Counted from the first letter of the stretch, positions 36,095 to 45,422 are shown. The stretch is 64,000 nucleotides of DNA from Virgibacillus halotolerans (GCF_016908515.1 NZ_JAFBEA010000001.1:558001-622000); one strand, 5' to 3'. Notes: generated by a model from the letters alone, not told the origin. Numbers and translations: made by a program.

Positions 36095-36474
36095 TACGCG
36101 GTATTCGAGGGGCAACTTCAGTTATCGAAAACGAGGAGCAACAAATTATTACTGCAACAAAGAAATTAATTGAAGAAATGGTGAACAAAAATAATATTCA
36201 TGCAGAAACTATCTCGCATGTACTTATTTCTGTTACAGATGATATCAATGCAGGTTTTCCTGCCAGAGCGTTGAGACAGTTCAACGGTTGGACATTTGTA
36301 CCTGTAATGTGTATGAAAGAAATTGATGTTCCAGGCAGTCTCAAGCGTTGTATCCGAGTTATGATGGTTGCACAAACAGATAGCGAACAACAGGACATTA
36401 AGCATGTTTATCATAATGAAGCAATTAAGCTGCGTCCGGATTTAATTAAGGAATCAGGTGAAACAAATGAATAA
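36091..36474 (+). CDS. aroH: Chorismate mutase, AroH type
   Basis: 127 residues, the exact length of the trimeric monofunctional B. subtilis AroH. Active-site residues recognisable: Arg in MIRGIRGATSV, Cys/Glu region in MKEIDVPGSLKRCIRVMM with the key Arg that stabilises the transition state, and the C-terminal HVYHNEAIKLRPDL. It rearranges chorismate to prephenate. In B. subtilis the six trp genes follow it; here hisC follows directly and overlaps. Confidence 0.97.
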   Translation: MIRGIRGATSVIENEEQQIITATKKLIEEMVNKNNIHAETISHVLISVTDDINAGFPARALRQFNGWTFVPVMCMKEIDVPGSLKRCIRVMMVAQTDSEQQDIKHVYHNEAIKLRPDLIKESGETNE

Positions 36475-37570
36475 TAAATCAATACTCAATGAATTGTCGC
36501 CCTATAAACCAGGTAAACAGGTAAAAGAAATTAAAGAAATGTATGGTCTGAATCAAATCGTTAAATTAGCCTCCAATGAAAACCCTTATGGCTTTTCGGA
36601 AAATGTAAAAGACTATGTCTTAAACAGTATGCATGAATTTAATATTTATCCAGATGGCTATACTTCTGAGTTACGGACAGCAGTAGCTGCAAAATTAAAA
36701 ATAAATGAAAAACAGCTGGTTTTTGGAAATGGTTCTGATGAAATTGTCCAAATTATTTGCCGGGCATATATATATCCGGGTGTAAATACCGTTATGGCAA
36801 CACCTACATTTCCTCAATATAAACAGAATGCACTTATTGAAGGTGCGCAGATTAAGGAAATACCAACCATTGATGGCTATCACGATTTAGAAGGCATGCT
36901 AACTGCCATTGATGAGAATACCAATGTAGTATGGCTTTGTTCACCAAATAATCCAACAGGTAGTATTATAGAAAAAGAAACCTTACATAGCTTTTTAGAC
37001 AGATGTCCCAAAAACGTGCTGGTTGTGTTAGATGAAGCTTATTATGAATATATGGAAAGTGACTTAGATGCGAAGATGATTGAACAGTTATCAGCATACC
37101 CCAATCTGGTTATTTTACGAACCTTCTCTAAAGCATACGGATTAGCTGGTTTAAGGGTAGGCTATGCGGTTGCTAGTGAACAATTAATAACGAAGCTAGA
37201 TGTGGCAAGAGGGCCGTTTAATACATCCACACTTGCTCAAAACGCAGCATTAATTGCCCTTGAAGATGATCAGTTCATCCAATCTTCAAGGGCGAAAAAC
37301 AATGATGTAAAACAAGCGTTTCAGCAATTTCTAACTTCGATCGGCTGGCATTACTATGATTCACAGACCAACTTTCTACTCGTATCTACACCGATAAGTG
37401 GCGAAGCTGTTTTCCAATATCTAATAGAAAACGGATTTATCGTACGCCCGGGAGAATTGTTGGGCTGCCCGAATACAATCAGAATTACACTTGGTCATGA
37501 ATCAGATATGAAACAAATACAGGACCTATTATATCAACTAGATCAAGAAATAAGTAAGGAGAACGAGTAG
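36467..37570 (+). CDS. hisC: Histidinol-phosphate / aromatic aminotransferase
   Basis: 367 residues, class II aminotransferase fold. Motifs: KLASNENPYG, NGSDEIVQIICRAYI, CSPNNPTGS, DEAYYEY, and the PLP lysine in LRTFSKAYGLAGLRVGY. In Bacilli HisC works both in histidine synthesis and in phenylalanine and tyrosine synthesis, which explains its place in the aromatic operon. ATG 36467 follows AGGTGA; it overlaps aroH by 8 bp and tyrA by one base. Confidence 0.97.
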   Translation: MNNKSILNELSPYKPGKQVKEIKEMYGLNQIVKLASNENPYGFSENVKDYVLNSMHEFNIYPDGYTSELRTAVAAKLKINEKQLVFGNGSDEIVQIICRAYIYPGVNTVMATPTFPQYKQNALIEGAQIKEIPTIDGYHDLEGMLTAIDENTNVVWLCSPNNPTGSIIEKETLHSFLDRCPKNVLVVLDEAYYEYMESDLDAKMIEQLSAYPNLVILRTFSKAYGLAGLRVGYAVASEQLITKLDVARGPFNTSTLAQNAALIALEDDQFIQSSRAKNNDVKQAFQQFLTSIGWHYYDSQTNFLLVSTPISGEAVFQYLIENGFIVRPGELLGCPNTIRITLGHESDMKQIQDLLYQLDQEISKENE

Positions 37571-38670
37571 TGACACGTACTATACTAGTAGCGGGTTTAG
37601 GATTGATCGGCGGTTCATTAGCTAAAGGAATAGCAAAGGCGGAAGAGAATCATGTTATTGGCTTTGATGTAAATGCTGAATCAACTGCATACGCAAGAGC
37701 AAGTGGTATCATTGATGAAGTAGCTACCGAGTTTACGGAGGCGGCACAACAAGCGGATTTTATTATCCTTGCCGCTCCTATTTCAGAAACAATCCGCTTA
37801 TTGGAAAAATTAGATGCTATTCCTTTTAAACGGGAGGTCATCGTTTCAGATGTATCTTCCGTAAAAAGCACGATCATTCATGCGGCAAATAAATTAACGA
37901 ATCAGCACATGACCTTTATTGGTGGGCACCCGATGGCCGGCTCACATAAAAAGGGAGTTCAGGCAGCCAAATCACATTTATTTGAAAATGCGATTTATGT
38001 CTTAACACCCGCATTTAGAAGTTCGTCAGCTAAAATTGACGCATTGAAGGATGTTTTAATCAATACAAAAAGTAATTTTATTATACTAAATCCCAATGAA
38101 CATGATGAGATGACCGGGGTTGTTTCACATTTTCCGCACTTAATTGCTTCTTCCCTTGTACATCAGGCTAAAAAATGGGAAGATACCCATGCATTCTTGC
38201 CTAATCTGGCTGCAGGAGGCTTCCGGGATATTACAAGAATCGCCTCCAGTAATCCGGAGTTATGGCAAGATATTTTTTATCATAATCGCGACAAAATGTC
38301 ACAGTTATTAGACGAATGGATTAAAGAAATGCAATTTGTGAAGCAATTAGTTGATGAAAATAGTAAAGCAGATATGATCGAATATTTGCATCTGGCTAAA
38401 GTCTACAGAGACGGGCTAGGTAAAGCGGATAAAGGGGCTATCCCAGCGTTTTATGACTTGTTTATTGATATAAGGGACCAGACTGGTGCAATTGCTTCTG
38501 TCACGCAATTACTTGCCGATAAACAGATCAGTATTAACAATATCCAGATTTTGGAAATGCGTGAAGGTATTACGGGTGTTTTACGTCTGAGCTTACCAAC
38601 CAAACAAGCCTTAAAAGAGAGCTCCAAACTGTTACAAAGCTACGGTTATGAGATCATGATTCAGCGGTAG
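37570..38670 (+). CDS. tyrA: Prephenate dehydrogenase with C-terminal ACT domain
   Basis: 366 residues. NAD-binding motif VAGLGLIGGSLAKGI at the N-terminus, then FIGGHPMAGSHKKGV and LAAGGFRDITRIASSNPELW, and a C-terminal ACT regulatory domain (about 295-366: DLFIDIRDQTGAIASVTQLLADKQISINNIQI). It oxidatively decarboxylates prephenate to 4-hydroxyphenylpyruvate; the ACT domain probably senses tyrosine or phenylalanine. GTG start with AGGAG upstream. Confidence 0.97.
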   Translation: MTRTILVAGLGLIGGSLAKGIAKAEENHVIGFDVNAESTAYARASGIIDEVATEFTEAAQQADFIILAAPISETIRLLEKLDAIPFKREVIVSDVSSVKSTIIHAANKLTNQHMTFIGGHPMAGSHKKGVQAAKSHLFENAIYVLTPAFRSSSAKIDALKDVLINTKSNFIILNPNEHDEMTGVVSHFPHLIASSLVHQAKKWEDTHAFLPNLAAGGFRDITRIASSNPELWQDIFYHNRDKMSQLLDEWIKEMQFVKQLVDENSKADMIEYLHLAKVYRDGLGKADKGAIPAFYDLFIDIRDQTGAIASVTQLLADKQISINNIQILEMREGITGVLRLSLPTKQALKESSKLLQSYGYEIMIQR

Positions 38671-38693
38671 TACACGAAGGGAAGGGAAAGCTA

Positions 38694-39998
38694 TTGAAAG
38701 AGGTTAAATTGCAATCCAGCCATCATCCTTTGTCAGGAGAGCTGGAAATTCCTGGAGATAAATCAATTTCTCATCGGGCAATTATTATGGGATCTTTAGC
38801 AAGTGGAAAAACCAAAGTGACAAACTTTTTAGATGGAGAAGACTGCATGCGCACAATCCATGCCTTTCAAAAAATGGGTGTGTCGATTGAAAAACAGGAT
38901 ACAACTGTAACAATCGATAGCAAGGGGGCGGCAGCATTAACCGAACCAAAAGAGCCTTTATATTTTGGGAACTCCGGTACAACGGCCAGATTAATGCTTG
39001 GCTTATTAGCGGGATTGCCTTTTTTCACTTCTGTTTATGGTGATCCATCTTTGTCTATCCGTCCAATGGATCGTGTACTAACTCCATTGAAACAAATGGG
39101 TGCACAGATTGATGGAAGAGAAGCGGGAAGTTATTTACCTTTGTCTATACGTGGAAAAAGCTTACAGGGGATGGATTATACATTGCCTGTAAAAAGCGCT
39201 CAGGTTAAATCAGCTGTCTTATTTGCCGGCCTACTCGCAAGTGGTGAGACAAAGGTAACCGAGGAAACGTCTACAAGAAATCATACGGAAAATATGCTCC
39301 GTGCGTTTGGTGCAGATATAACCGTAAATGGTACAACAACAACGATTACGAATAAGCAGACGCTAACGGCAAGTGATGTACAAGTACCAGGAGATATCTC
39401 CTCTGCAGCCTTCTTTTTAGCTGCAGCAGCAATCGTTCCCGACAGTCAATTAACATTGAAAAACATCGGTTTAAATGAAACGAGAACAGGAATATTGGAT
39501 GTTCTGCAAGCAATGGGCGCAAGCATCCATTTAAGCAACCAGCAAACGACCAATGGAGAGTTGATGGGTGATGTAACGGTAAAGTATGACAAACTGCATG
39601 CTACAACAATTGATGGGAGTATTATTCCACGTCTAATTGATGAAATACCTATTATTGCCTTAATCGCTACCCAAATAGACGGTACAACAATCATAGAAGA
39701 TGCGGAAGAACTGCGCGTGAAGGAAACAGACCGAATTGCAGCAGTAGCTGATGTGCTGACCACGCTAGGGGCAAACATCGAAACGAAACATGACGGAATG
39801 GTGATTCATGGTAAAACAAGGCTCTCCGGTGGTAAAATCGCATCTTACAACGATCATCGGATTGCTATGATGGGTGCAATCGCTTCATTAGTTGCGCAAG
39901 GCGAAGTAATCATTGATGATATTACTTCGGTCGCTATTTCTTACCCTAACTTTTTCGAGCATTTACAGCACATTAAGAATGAATCTACAATTATGTAG
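38694..39998 (+). CDS. aroE: 3-phosphoshikimate 1-carboxyvinyltransferase (EPSP synthase)
   Basis: 434 residues, two EPSP domains. Motifs: PGDKSISHRAIIMGSLA, FGNSGTTARLMLGLLAG, DPSLSIRPMDRVLTPL, KSAQVKSAVLFAGLLA, and EELRVKETDRIAAVADVL near the C-terminus. It joins PEP and shikimate-3-phosphate. The RPMDRV and GNSGTTARL sequences put it nearer the Gram-positive class II enzymes than E. coli AroA. Named aroE in Bacillus. TTG start after GAAGGG. Confidence 0.97.
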   Translation: MKEVKLQSSHHPLSGELEIPGDKSISHRAIIMGSLASGKTKVTNFLDGEDCMRTIHAFQKMGVSIEKQDTTVTIDSKGAAALTEPKEPLYFGNSGTTARLMLGLLAGLPFFTSVYGDPSLSIRPMDRVLTPLKQMGAQIDGREAGSYLPLSIRGKSLQGMDYTLPVKSAQVKSAVLFAGLLASGETKVTEETSTRNHTENMLRAFGADITVNGTTTTITNKQTLTASDVQVPGDISSAAFFLAAAAIVPDSQLTLKNIGLNETRTGILDVLQAMGASIHLSNQQTTNGELMGDVTVKYDKLHATTIDGSIIPRLIDEIPIIALIATQIDGTTIIEDAEELRVKETDRIAAVADVLTTLGANIETKHDGMVIHGKTRLSGGKIASYNDHRIAMMGAIASLVAQGEVIIDDITSVAISYPNFFEHLQHIKNESTIM

Positions 39999-40090
39999 GT
40001 TCATTTCTTTTATTTGAACATGCAATCGCTTTTCTGTATGATAAACGATAGGTATCGTATATCAAGGTGATCGTAGAAAGGGTGCTCGAG

Positions 40091-41353
40091 ATGGAGACCA
40101 TTATGGAAGCAGTTCGTTTAATGGAAAGCAAACAATCAGAAAAGGCAATCCAGTTACTGGAAGATTATTTACCAGTAGCGAATGAAGATGAGAAATATAC
40201 CATTGCAGATTTATTTACACAGTGGGGATTTTTACATGAGGCAAGAGATATTCTTTCCGACTTATTACAGCAATATCCAAGCGAAAGTGAATTAAAGATC
40301 ATGCTTGCAGATATATACGTAGAGTTAGAGGATGATGAAAATGCGATTCATTTATTAAATGAAATTGAGCAAGATGATCCAGACTATGTTTCAGCTTTGA
40401 TACAATTAGCAGATTTGTATCAAACACAGGGGCTTTTTGAGGTTGCCGAACAAAAATTACTTACGGCAAAACAAATAGACCCGAACGAGGTCGTCATTGA
40501 TTTTGCGTTGGGCGAATTGCTGTTTTCTATAGGCGATTACAGTAAAGCAATTATATATTATCAAAAGATAATACCCAAAACGAAGGAAGTAGCAAACATT
40601 TCTATTAACGACCGGCTTGCTGAAAGCTATGCAGCGTCAGGTGAGTATGAATTGGCATTATCGTATTATCAGGATATTGAAAGTGAGAATCCGGACACAA
40701 TGTTTAAATATGGCGTTACGGCATATCAGGCAGACCGTAAAGATATTGCGATTAAAGCATGGGAACATGTTATAGAGCTGGACAACTATTACCACGCTGC
40801 GTACACCAGGTTATCAAATGCCTATAATGAAGAACATATGCCAGAAGAAGCGTATGCCACAGCGATTAAAGGAATAGAAGTAGATGAATTTAATAAGGAG
40901 CTATTCTTTTCTGCAGGCGTGTTTGCTCATCAGTTTAATAAAGTGGATGAAAGTGAAAAATGGGTACGTAAAGCAATCGCACTGGATCCAGATTACAAAG
41001 AGGCTATTTTATTCTTAATTGAGCTATTTAAAGAACAAGATAATTTTAATGGCATAATAGAATTAGTTACTGAGGTTAAAGGGACGGGCGCTGATGATTC
41101 ATTATATGAATGGGAGATAGCTAAAGCGTATAATGAAATCGAATCATATAGTGATGCATTAAACCACTATAAAGAGGCATATAATAGCCTAAATCAAGAT
41201 AGCGACTTTTTAAAAGAATATGGTTATTTCTTAACAGAGGAAGGGAGGATAAACGAAGCTATTCCTGTCCTTAAATCCTATTTGGATCAAGAGCCGGTAG
41301 ATGGTGAAGTGGAGGAGTTTCTTAATCGTTTGAAACAAACAAAAAGAAGCTAA
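40091..41353 (+). CDS. ypiA: TPR-repeat protein YpiA
   Basis: 420 residues made almost wholly of tetratricopeptide repeats (helical pairs such as YVSALIQLADLYQTQGLFEVAEQKLL and YYHAAYTRLSNAYNEEHMPEEAYA), about ten units, no signal peptide. It matches B. subtilis YpiA in size and in position after aroE. TPR arrays serve as protein-binding scaffolds; in Listeria and Bacillus the neighbouring YpiB (ReoY) and YpiA have been linked to ClpCP-dependent turnover of cell-wall enzymes, though I am less sure of YpiA. ATG 40091 follows AAAGGGTG. Confidence 0.88.
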   Translation: METIMEAVRLMESKQSEKAIQLLEDYLPVANEDEKYTIADLFTQWGFLHEARDILSDLLQQYPSESELKIMLADIYVELEDDENAIHLLNEIEQDDPDYVSALIQLADLYQTQGLFEVAEQKLLTAKQIDPNEVVIDFALGELLFSIGDYSKAIIYYQKIIPKTKEVANISINDRLAESYAASGEYELALSYYQDIESENPDTMFKYGVTAYQADRKDIAIKAWEHVIELDNYYHAAYTRLSNAYNEEHMPEEAYATAIKGIEVDEFNKELFFSAGVFAHQFNKVDESEKWVRKAIALDPDYKEAILFLIELFKEQDNFNGIIELVTEVKGTGADDSLYEWEIAKAYNEIESYSDALNHYKEAYNSLNQDSDFLKEYGYFLTEEGRINEAIPVLKSYLDQEPVDGEVEEFLNRLKQTKRS

Positions 41354-41396
41354 TAAGGTTTTCAATAAGGATCATAAAAGGGGGATTTCATTCCAT

Positions 41397-41963
41397 ATGC
41401 AAACTCCTGTTTCCGTGCAAGATAAAAAAGCATTTATTCAATGGTTTTTAAATCATTACCAACTTAAAAAACGGGAAAGTGTCTGGATTTTGAATTATTT
41501 GGTCAATCATCATGATCTTTTAGTTAACGTTCATTTTGTAAGGGATGCAAAATTTTGCCCCAGAGGTATTGTCATGACAAGTCACTGTTCCAATGAAGCT
41601 CCTTTTCGCTTTTATAAAAATCATTTAGTTACAACAGATGCAGAGAAATCTTTTCATGATATACGTTTAAATCAACAAGAACCATTATATTTACAACTAA
41701 ACTTTGACAAATCATACCAAAACGCAAGCTATGTAGCTGTGTTAGAACAAAATCCATTTATACCTGAAGAATATTTCATAACCAAGGACGACAAAGTAGT
41801 GGCAGAGAACCTATTAAACCAAACACTTTATAATTATAAAAAAAATATATTAATGCGCGAAATCAATCGCTCTTTAGACAATATGGATCAGGGGAAATTC
41901 ATGGATTTAACCGCCCAGTTACAAATACTGGAAAAAAATCAACCGCCATTGCTGATGCAATAG
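41397..41963 (+). CDS. ypiB: YpiB/ReoY family protein with IDEAL domain
   Basis: 188 residues: an N-terminal UPF0302 domain (KKAFIQWFLNHYQLKKRESVWILNYL; AKFCPRGIVMTS) and a C-terminal IDEAL domain (REINRSLDNMDQGKFMDLTAQLQ). The Listeria homologue ReoY takes part with ReoM in control of MurA degradation by ClpCP, so a role in peptidoglycan regulation is likely here too. The ribosome site (GGGGG) is about twelve bases from the ATG. The 3' end of the gene overlaps its terminator. Confidence 0.9.
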   Translation: MQTPVSVQDKKAFIQWFLNHYQLKKRESVWILNYLVNHHDLLVNVHFVRDAKFCPRGIVMTSHCSNEAPFRFYKNHLVTTDAEKSFHDIRLNQQEPLYLQLNFDKSYQNASYVAVLEQNPFIPEEYFITKDDKVVAENLLNQTLYNYKKNILMREINRSLDNMDQGKFMDLTAQLQILEKNQPPLLMQ

Positions 41964-41976
41964 GTTGATTTTTTTT
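41933..41976 (+). terminator. Terminator overlapping the end of ypiB
   Basis: AAAAATCAACC pairs with GGTTGATTTTT; the loop spans the last codons and stop of ypiB. Confidence 0.75.
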
Positions 41977-42058
41977 GTAGAAATGAGATAAGATTCAAGT
42001 AGTAATTAATATTTATCCAATGTTGTTTAACATAAGGAAGAAAGGTAGATACTAACAT

Positions 42059-42517
42059 ATGAAATGGAAGAAATCAGATTTGAACCAGTACAAGCAAGCA
42101 AAAGAATATATTGATACAATTCTTATCCCATTAGTACCTTTTCATCTGTCAAATGATAATACGATGGAAAAAAGTGCATTTCAGAGTGAAGTTTTATCTG
42201 TTTTTACTAATGAGATCGAAAATGAACTTTCAGGCAGAATCATGTTAACACCAAATTATTCTTATTTAAAGAGCGCTGATCAGGAAATGGAAGTGGAACG
42301 ATTAAATACTTGGGTGTATGATTTACAAAAACAACCATTTAACCACGTGTTCTTTGTCACTTTTGATGCCGCTTGGAAAAAGAATGAACAAGCAATGCAG
42401 GGCACTTTAGTGTGGCTTCCAGGGCTTCATTCCGGTGACTTGCACAATAAAGAAATGCATGCGCTCATTCGAGATCAGGTAGAACAAATTGGTGAATTAA
42501 TCCGGTCCTATTGGTAA
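42059..42517 (+). CDS. ypiF: YpiF family protein (DUF2487)
   Basis: 152 residues, soluble, beginning MKWKKSDLNQY, with a conserved central part (MLTPNYSYLK) and C-terminus. It matches the DUF2487 family and the position of B. subtilis ypiF, just before qcrA. No catalytic motif is visible. GGTAG lies 12 bases before the ATG, a loose ribosome site. It ends before a separate qcr promoter, so it is probably not in the qcr operon. Function unknown. Confidence 0.82.
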   Translation: MKWKKSDLNQYKQAKEYIDTILIPLVPFHLSNDNTMEKSAFQSEVLSVFTNEIENELSGRIMLTPNYSYLKSADQEMEVERLNTWVYDLQKQPFNHVFFVTFDAAWKKNEQAMQGTLVWLPGLHSGDLHNKEMHALIRDQVEQIGELIRSYW

Positions 42518-42601
42518 GATGTCCTATTAGTTAAAAAGCAAAAAACATTGCATACTATCCTACTTATCAAACAATATATTTTCGACAAAATTGAATATAT
42601 A

Positions 42602-42630
42602 TTGACCATGCAAACAGTTTGCGCTATCAT
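42602..42630 (+). promoter_or_regulatory. qcrABC promoter with an internal palindrome
   Basis: TTGACC (42602-42607), a 17-base spacer and TATCAT (42625-42630). The spacer contains the perfect 13-bp inverted repeat GCAAACAGTTTGC (42610-42622), well placed for a repressor. Confidence 0.6.
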
Positions 42631-42696
42631 AGTATTGTCCTAGTAATATGATATAAAATATAATTGTCCGTGATTAATGTAAAGAGGGGGGAAATC

Positions 42697-43209
42697 ATGA
42701 GTGAAAAAAAGCAGCAAGTATCCCGTAGACAGTTTCTCAATTACACACTTACAGGTGTAGGTGGGTTCATGGCAGCAGGCATGCTTGCTCCTATGTTACG
42801 AATGGCAGTTGATCCGGTGCTTAAGACTTCATCACATGGTGATCTTGCCAATGTAAGTTTATCTGTCGATGACATTACTGATGAACCGCAACGTGTTGAT
42901 TGGAAGATTGATCAGGTTGACGGGTGGTATGAATCCGAAGTAACAAAAACAGCGTGGGTTTATAAAGACGAAAATGATGAAATATTAGCTTTTTCCCCAA
43001 TTTGTAAACACCTTGGTTGTTTCGTTTCATGGGAAGGTAGTGAAGATTTTCCAGATGAGTTTTATTGCCCATGTCATGGTGGACGCTACTATAAGGATGG
43101 GACAAACGTTCCTGGAACTCCGCCACTAGCGCCATTGGATCAATTTGAGCAAAAAGTAGAAGACGGAATGTTATTCTTAGGTGAAGCAAAAGAACAAGGG
43201 GAGGCGTAA
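42697..43209 (+). CDS. qcrA: Menaquinol:cytochrome c reductase Rieske subunit
   Basis: 170 residues. A twin-arginine-type N-terminus (VSRRQFLNYTLTGVGGFMAAGML) is followed by the Rieske domain with the [2Fe-2S] ligands in CKHLGCF and CPCHGGRY. It takes electrons from menaquinol and passes them to the c-type heme of QcrC. ATG 42697 follows AGGGGGG; the longer in-frame start is upstream of this site. First gene of qcrABC. Confidence 0.97.
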   Translation: MSEKKQQVSRRQFLNYTLTGVGGFMAAGMLAPMLRMAVDPVLKTSSHGDLANVSLSVDDITDEPQRVDWKIDQVDGWYESEVTKTAWVYKDENDEILAFSPICKHLGCFVSWEGSEDFPDEFYCPCHGGRYYKDGTNVPGTPPLAPLDQFEQKVEDGMLFLGEAKEQGEA

Positions 43210-43215
43210 TCGTTT

Positions 43216-43890
43216 ATGCTACAGAAAATTTATGATTGGATTGACGATCGTATAGATATTACGCCGATATGGCGCGATATTGCAGATCACGAAGTGCCAG
43301 AACACGTTAACCCTGCGCATCATTTCTCAGCGTTTGTATATTGCTTTGGCGGTTTAACGTTTTTCGTAGTTGTTATTCAAATTCTTTCTGGAATGTTTTT
43401 AACGATGTATTATGTTCCAGATATTGAAAATGCATGGAAGTCGGTATATTACCTGCAAACAGAAGTGGCTCATGGTCAGATAGTTCGAGGGATGCACCAC
43501 TGGGGCGCAAGTGTCACTGTAGTTATGTTATTATTACATACTTTACGCGTATTTTTCCAAGGTGTTTATAAAAAGCCACGTGAACTTAACTGGATGGTAG
43601 GGGTACTTATTTTCTTTATCATTCTTGGTTTAGGTTTTACCGGTTATTTATTACCATGGGATAACAAAGCGTTTTTCGCGACTCAGGTTGGACTTGACAT
43701 TGCTCAACAGGTTCCATTTATAGGGGAGCAGTTGAAAACTTTATTGGCAGGAGATCCTGAAATTATTGGTGCACAAACACTAACCAGATTCTTTGCGATT
43801 CACGTATTCTTCTTGCCAGGGGCATTATTTGCACTATTGGCAGCGCATTTTATATTAATACGTAAACAAGGGATTTCTGGACCACTATAA
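43216..43890 (+). CDS. qcrB: Menaquinol:cytochrome c reductase cytochrome b subunit
   Basis: 224 residues, four membrane helices of the cytochrome b6 type. Heme-binding His pairs lie in RGMHHWGAS/LLLHTLRV and FFAIHVFFLP/LAAHFILI. The Cys in FVYCFGG, which binds a heme covalently in the Bacillus enzyme, is present. It forms the quinol-oxidising core of the bc complex with QcrA and QcrC. GGGGAGG lies eleven bases upstream. Confidence 0.98.
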   Translation: MLQKIYDWIDDRIDITPIWRDIADHEVPEHVNPAHHFSAFVYCFGGLTFFVVVIQILSGMFLTMYYVPDIENAWKSVYYLQTEVAHGQIVRGMHHWGASVTVVMLLLHTLRVFFQGVYKKPRELNWMVGVLIFFIILGLGFTGYLLPWDNKAFFATQVGLDIAQQVPFIGEQLKTLLAGDPEIIGAQTLTRFFAIHVFFLPGALFALLAAHFILIRKQGISGPL

Positions 43891-43906
43891 AAAGGAGGGG
43901 AAAGCT

Positions 43907-44683
43907 GTGCATAAGGGTAAAGGTATGAAATTTGTCGGGGATTCACGAATCTCTGCTGAAAAGAAGCCAAATATACCAAAGGACTATTCCGAATATCCTG
44001 GTAGAACAGAAGCTTTTTGGCCTAACTTTTTATTGAAAGAATGGTTGGTCGGTGCAGTATTTTTAGTTGGATTTCTCTGTTTAACTTTAGCCCATCCAGC
44101 ACCATTGGAAGGGATGGCAGATCCAGGTGACGCAGCGTATATACCATTGCCAGACTGGTATTTTCTATTCTTATATGAACTCTTGAAATATAATTTTGCA
44201 AGTGGCCCATACATTATTATGGGAATACTGGTATTACCTGGTCTTGCTTTTGGAGCGCTATTACTTGCGCCGTTTTTGGACAAAGGTCCTGGACGTAGAC
44301 CACAACAAAGGCCAGTTGCGGTTGGTATGATGATGCTTGGTTTAGCATCAGTCATCTGGTTAACTTATGAATCAGCTTCTGCAGTTGATTGGGAAGCACG
44401 TGCAGAAGAAAATAAGCCAGTTGCTGAAGCAGATGTAGAAATTGATGAGGAAGATCCTGGATTTGCAATTTACGAAAATAGTTGTATGCAATGTCACGGT
44501 GATGATTTATCAGGTGGAGCAGCTGCTCCTTCACTTATTGGCACTGAACATACAGCCGATGAAATTGCTGACATCGCACAAAATGGTATAGGAGACATGC
44601 CCCCGGATCAATTTTCTGGTAGCGATGAGGAATTAGAACAACTTGTTGACTTTATTGTCTCCGTAAACGAGGAAGCAGAATAA
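43907..44683 (+). CDS. qcrC: Menaquinol:cytochrome c reductase subunit IV / cytochrome c fusion
   Basis: 258 residues: an N-terminal subunit IV-like part with three membrane helices (LPDWYFLFLYELLKY is the quinol-site region) fused to a C-terminal cytochrome c domain with CMQCHG near residue 196 and a Met ligand candidate in GDMPP. The fusion is typical of Bacillus. GTG start after GGAGGGG. The linker is rich in Glu and Asp, which suits an outward-facing domain in a salt-tolerant organism. Confidence 0.97.
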   Translation: MHKGKGMKFVGDSRISAEKKPNIPKDYSEYPGRTEAFWPNFLLKEWLVGAVFLVGFLCLTLAHPAPLEGMADPGDAAYIPLPDWYFLFLYELLKYNFASGPYIIMGILVLPGLAFGALLLAPFLDKGPGRRPQQRPVAVGMMMLGLASVIWLTYESASAVDWEARAEENKPVAEADVEIDEEDPGFAIYENSCMQCHGDDLSGGAAAPSLIGTEHTADEIADIAQNGIGDMPPDQFSGSDEELEQLVDFIVSVNEEAE

Positions 44684-44701
44684 ATAGAAGTTAAAAGTGT
44701 T

Positions 44702-44746
44702 AAAAAAGACACCTTTGCCATAACTATTGGTGAAGGTGTCTTTTTA
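44702..44746 (+). terminator. Terminator of qcrABC
   Basis: AAAAAGACACCTTTGCC pairs with GGTGAAGGTGTCTTTTT. Confidence 0.9.
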
Positions 44747-44773
44747 ATTCCAGGTTATGGAAAGGATTTACAT

Positions 44774-45355
44774 ATGGCTATGATTAGATATATCTTACTT
44801 AATAAACGTTTCTTAATTGCACTATTTTTGATCAACCTGGTAGGGACAATTTATGGCTTTATATGGTATGAAAGTCAGCTAGCAATTACGCCGCCCATTT
44901 TTTTGATTTTTGTTCCCGATAGTCCGACAGCGAGCTTGTTTTTCACGATTTTTTTGTTCTTTTTTCTATTTAAAAAAAACACACCCTACATAGAGGCACT
45001 CGCGATCATTACATTGTTTAAATATGGTGTATGGGCAGTTGTCATGAATCTGTTAACCTTGATCGTTGATGGATCATTGGGTTGGCAAGGATATATGCTG
45101 ATGGCTTCACATGGCGCAATGGCCATACAGGGGCTACTGTATGCTCCTTTTTATAAAATACAGCGAAAACATATTTTTGTTGCTGCGGTTTGGACCTTAC
45201 ACAATGACGTGATCGATTACGTGTTTGGCATGATGCCAATTTACGCTTCATTAATAGAATATAGGAATGAAATAGGTTATTTTACATTTTGGTTAAGTAT
45301 GATATCCATATTTATTGCATATAAATTAACCGTGCAAAAAAATGCTTCATTATAG
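44774..45355 (+). CDS. ypjA: Membrane protein YpjA (DUF1405)
   Basis: 193 residues with about five or six membrane helices and the conserved charged and aromatic residues of DUF1405 (INLVGTIYGFIWYESQL; SHGAMAIQGLLYA; WTLHNDVIDYVFG). It occupies the B. subtilis ypjA position after qcrC. Ribosome site AAAGGA seven bases before the ATG. A separate terminator precedes it. Function unknown; proximity to the bc complex is conserved but not explained. Confidence 0.85.
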   Translation: MAMIRYILLNKRFLIALFLINLVGTIYGFIWYESQLAITPPIFLIFVPDSPTASLFFTIFLFFFLFKKNTPYIEALAIITLFKYGVWAVVMNLLTLIVDGSLGWQGYMLMASHGAMAIQGLLYAPFYKIQRKHIFVAAVWTLHNDVIDYVFGMMPIYASLIEYRNEIGYFTFWLSMISIFIAYKLTVQKNASL

Positions 45356-45422
45356 TAACTGTTATATATTCAGGTCGCTTTACATATACATTAGTGATTA
45401 AACTGTATATGAGGTGATCTCT

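Noticed and set aside
39446-39778. Reverse-strand frame opposite aroE
   Set aside because: A long shadow frame within a well-conserved enzyme gene; Ser/Val/Ile-rich translation typical of antisense.
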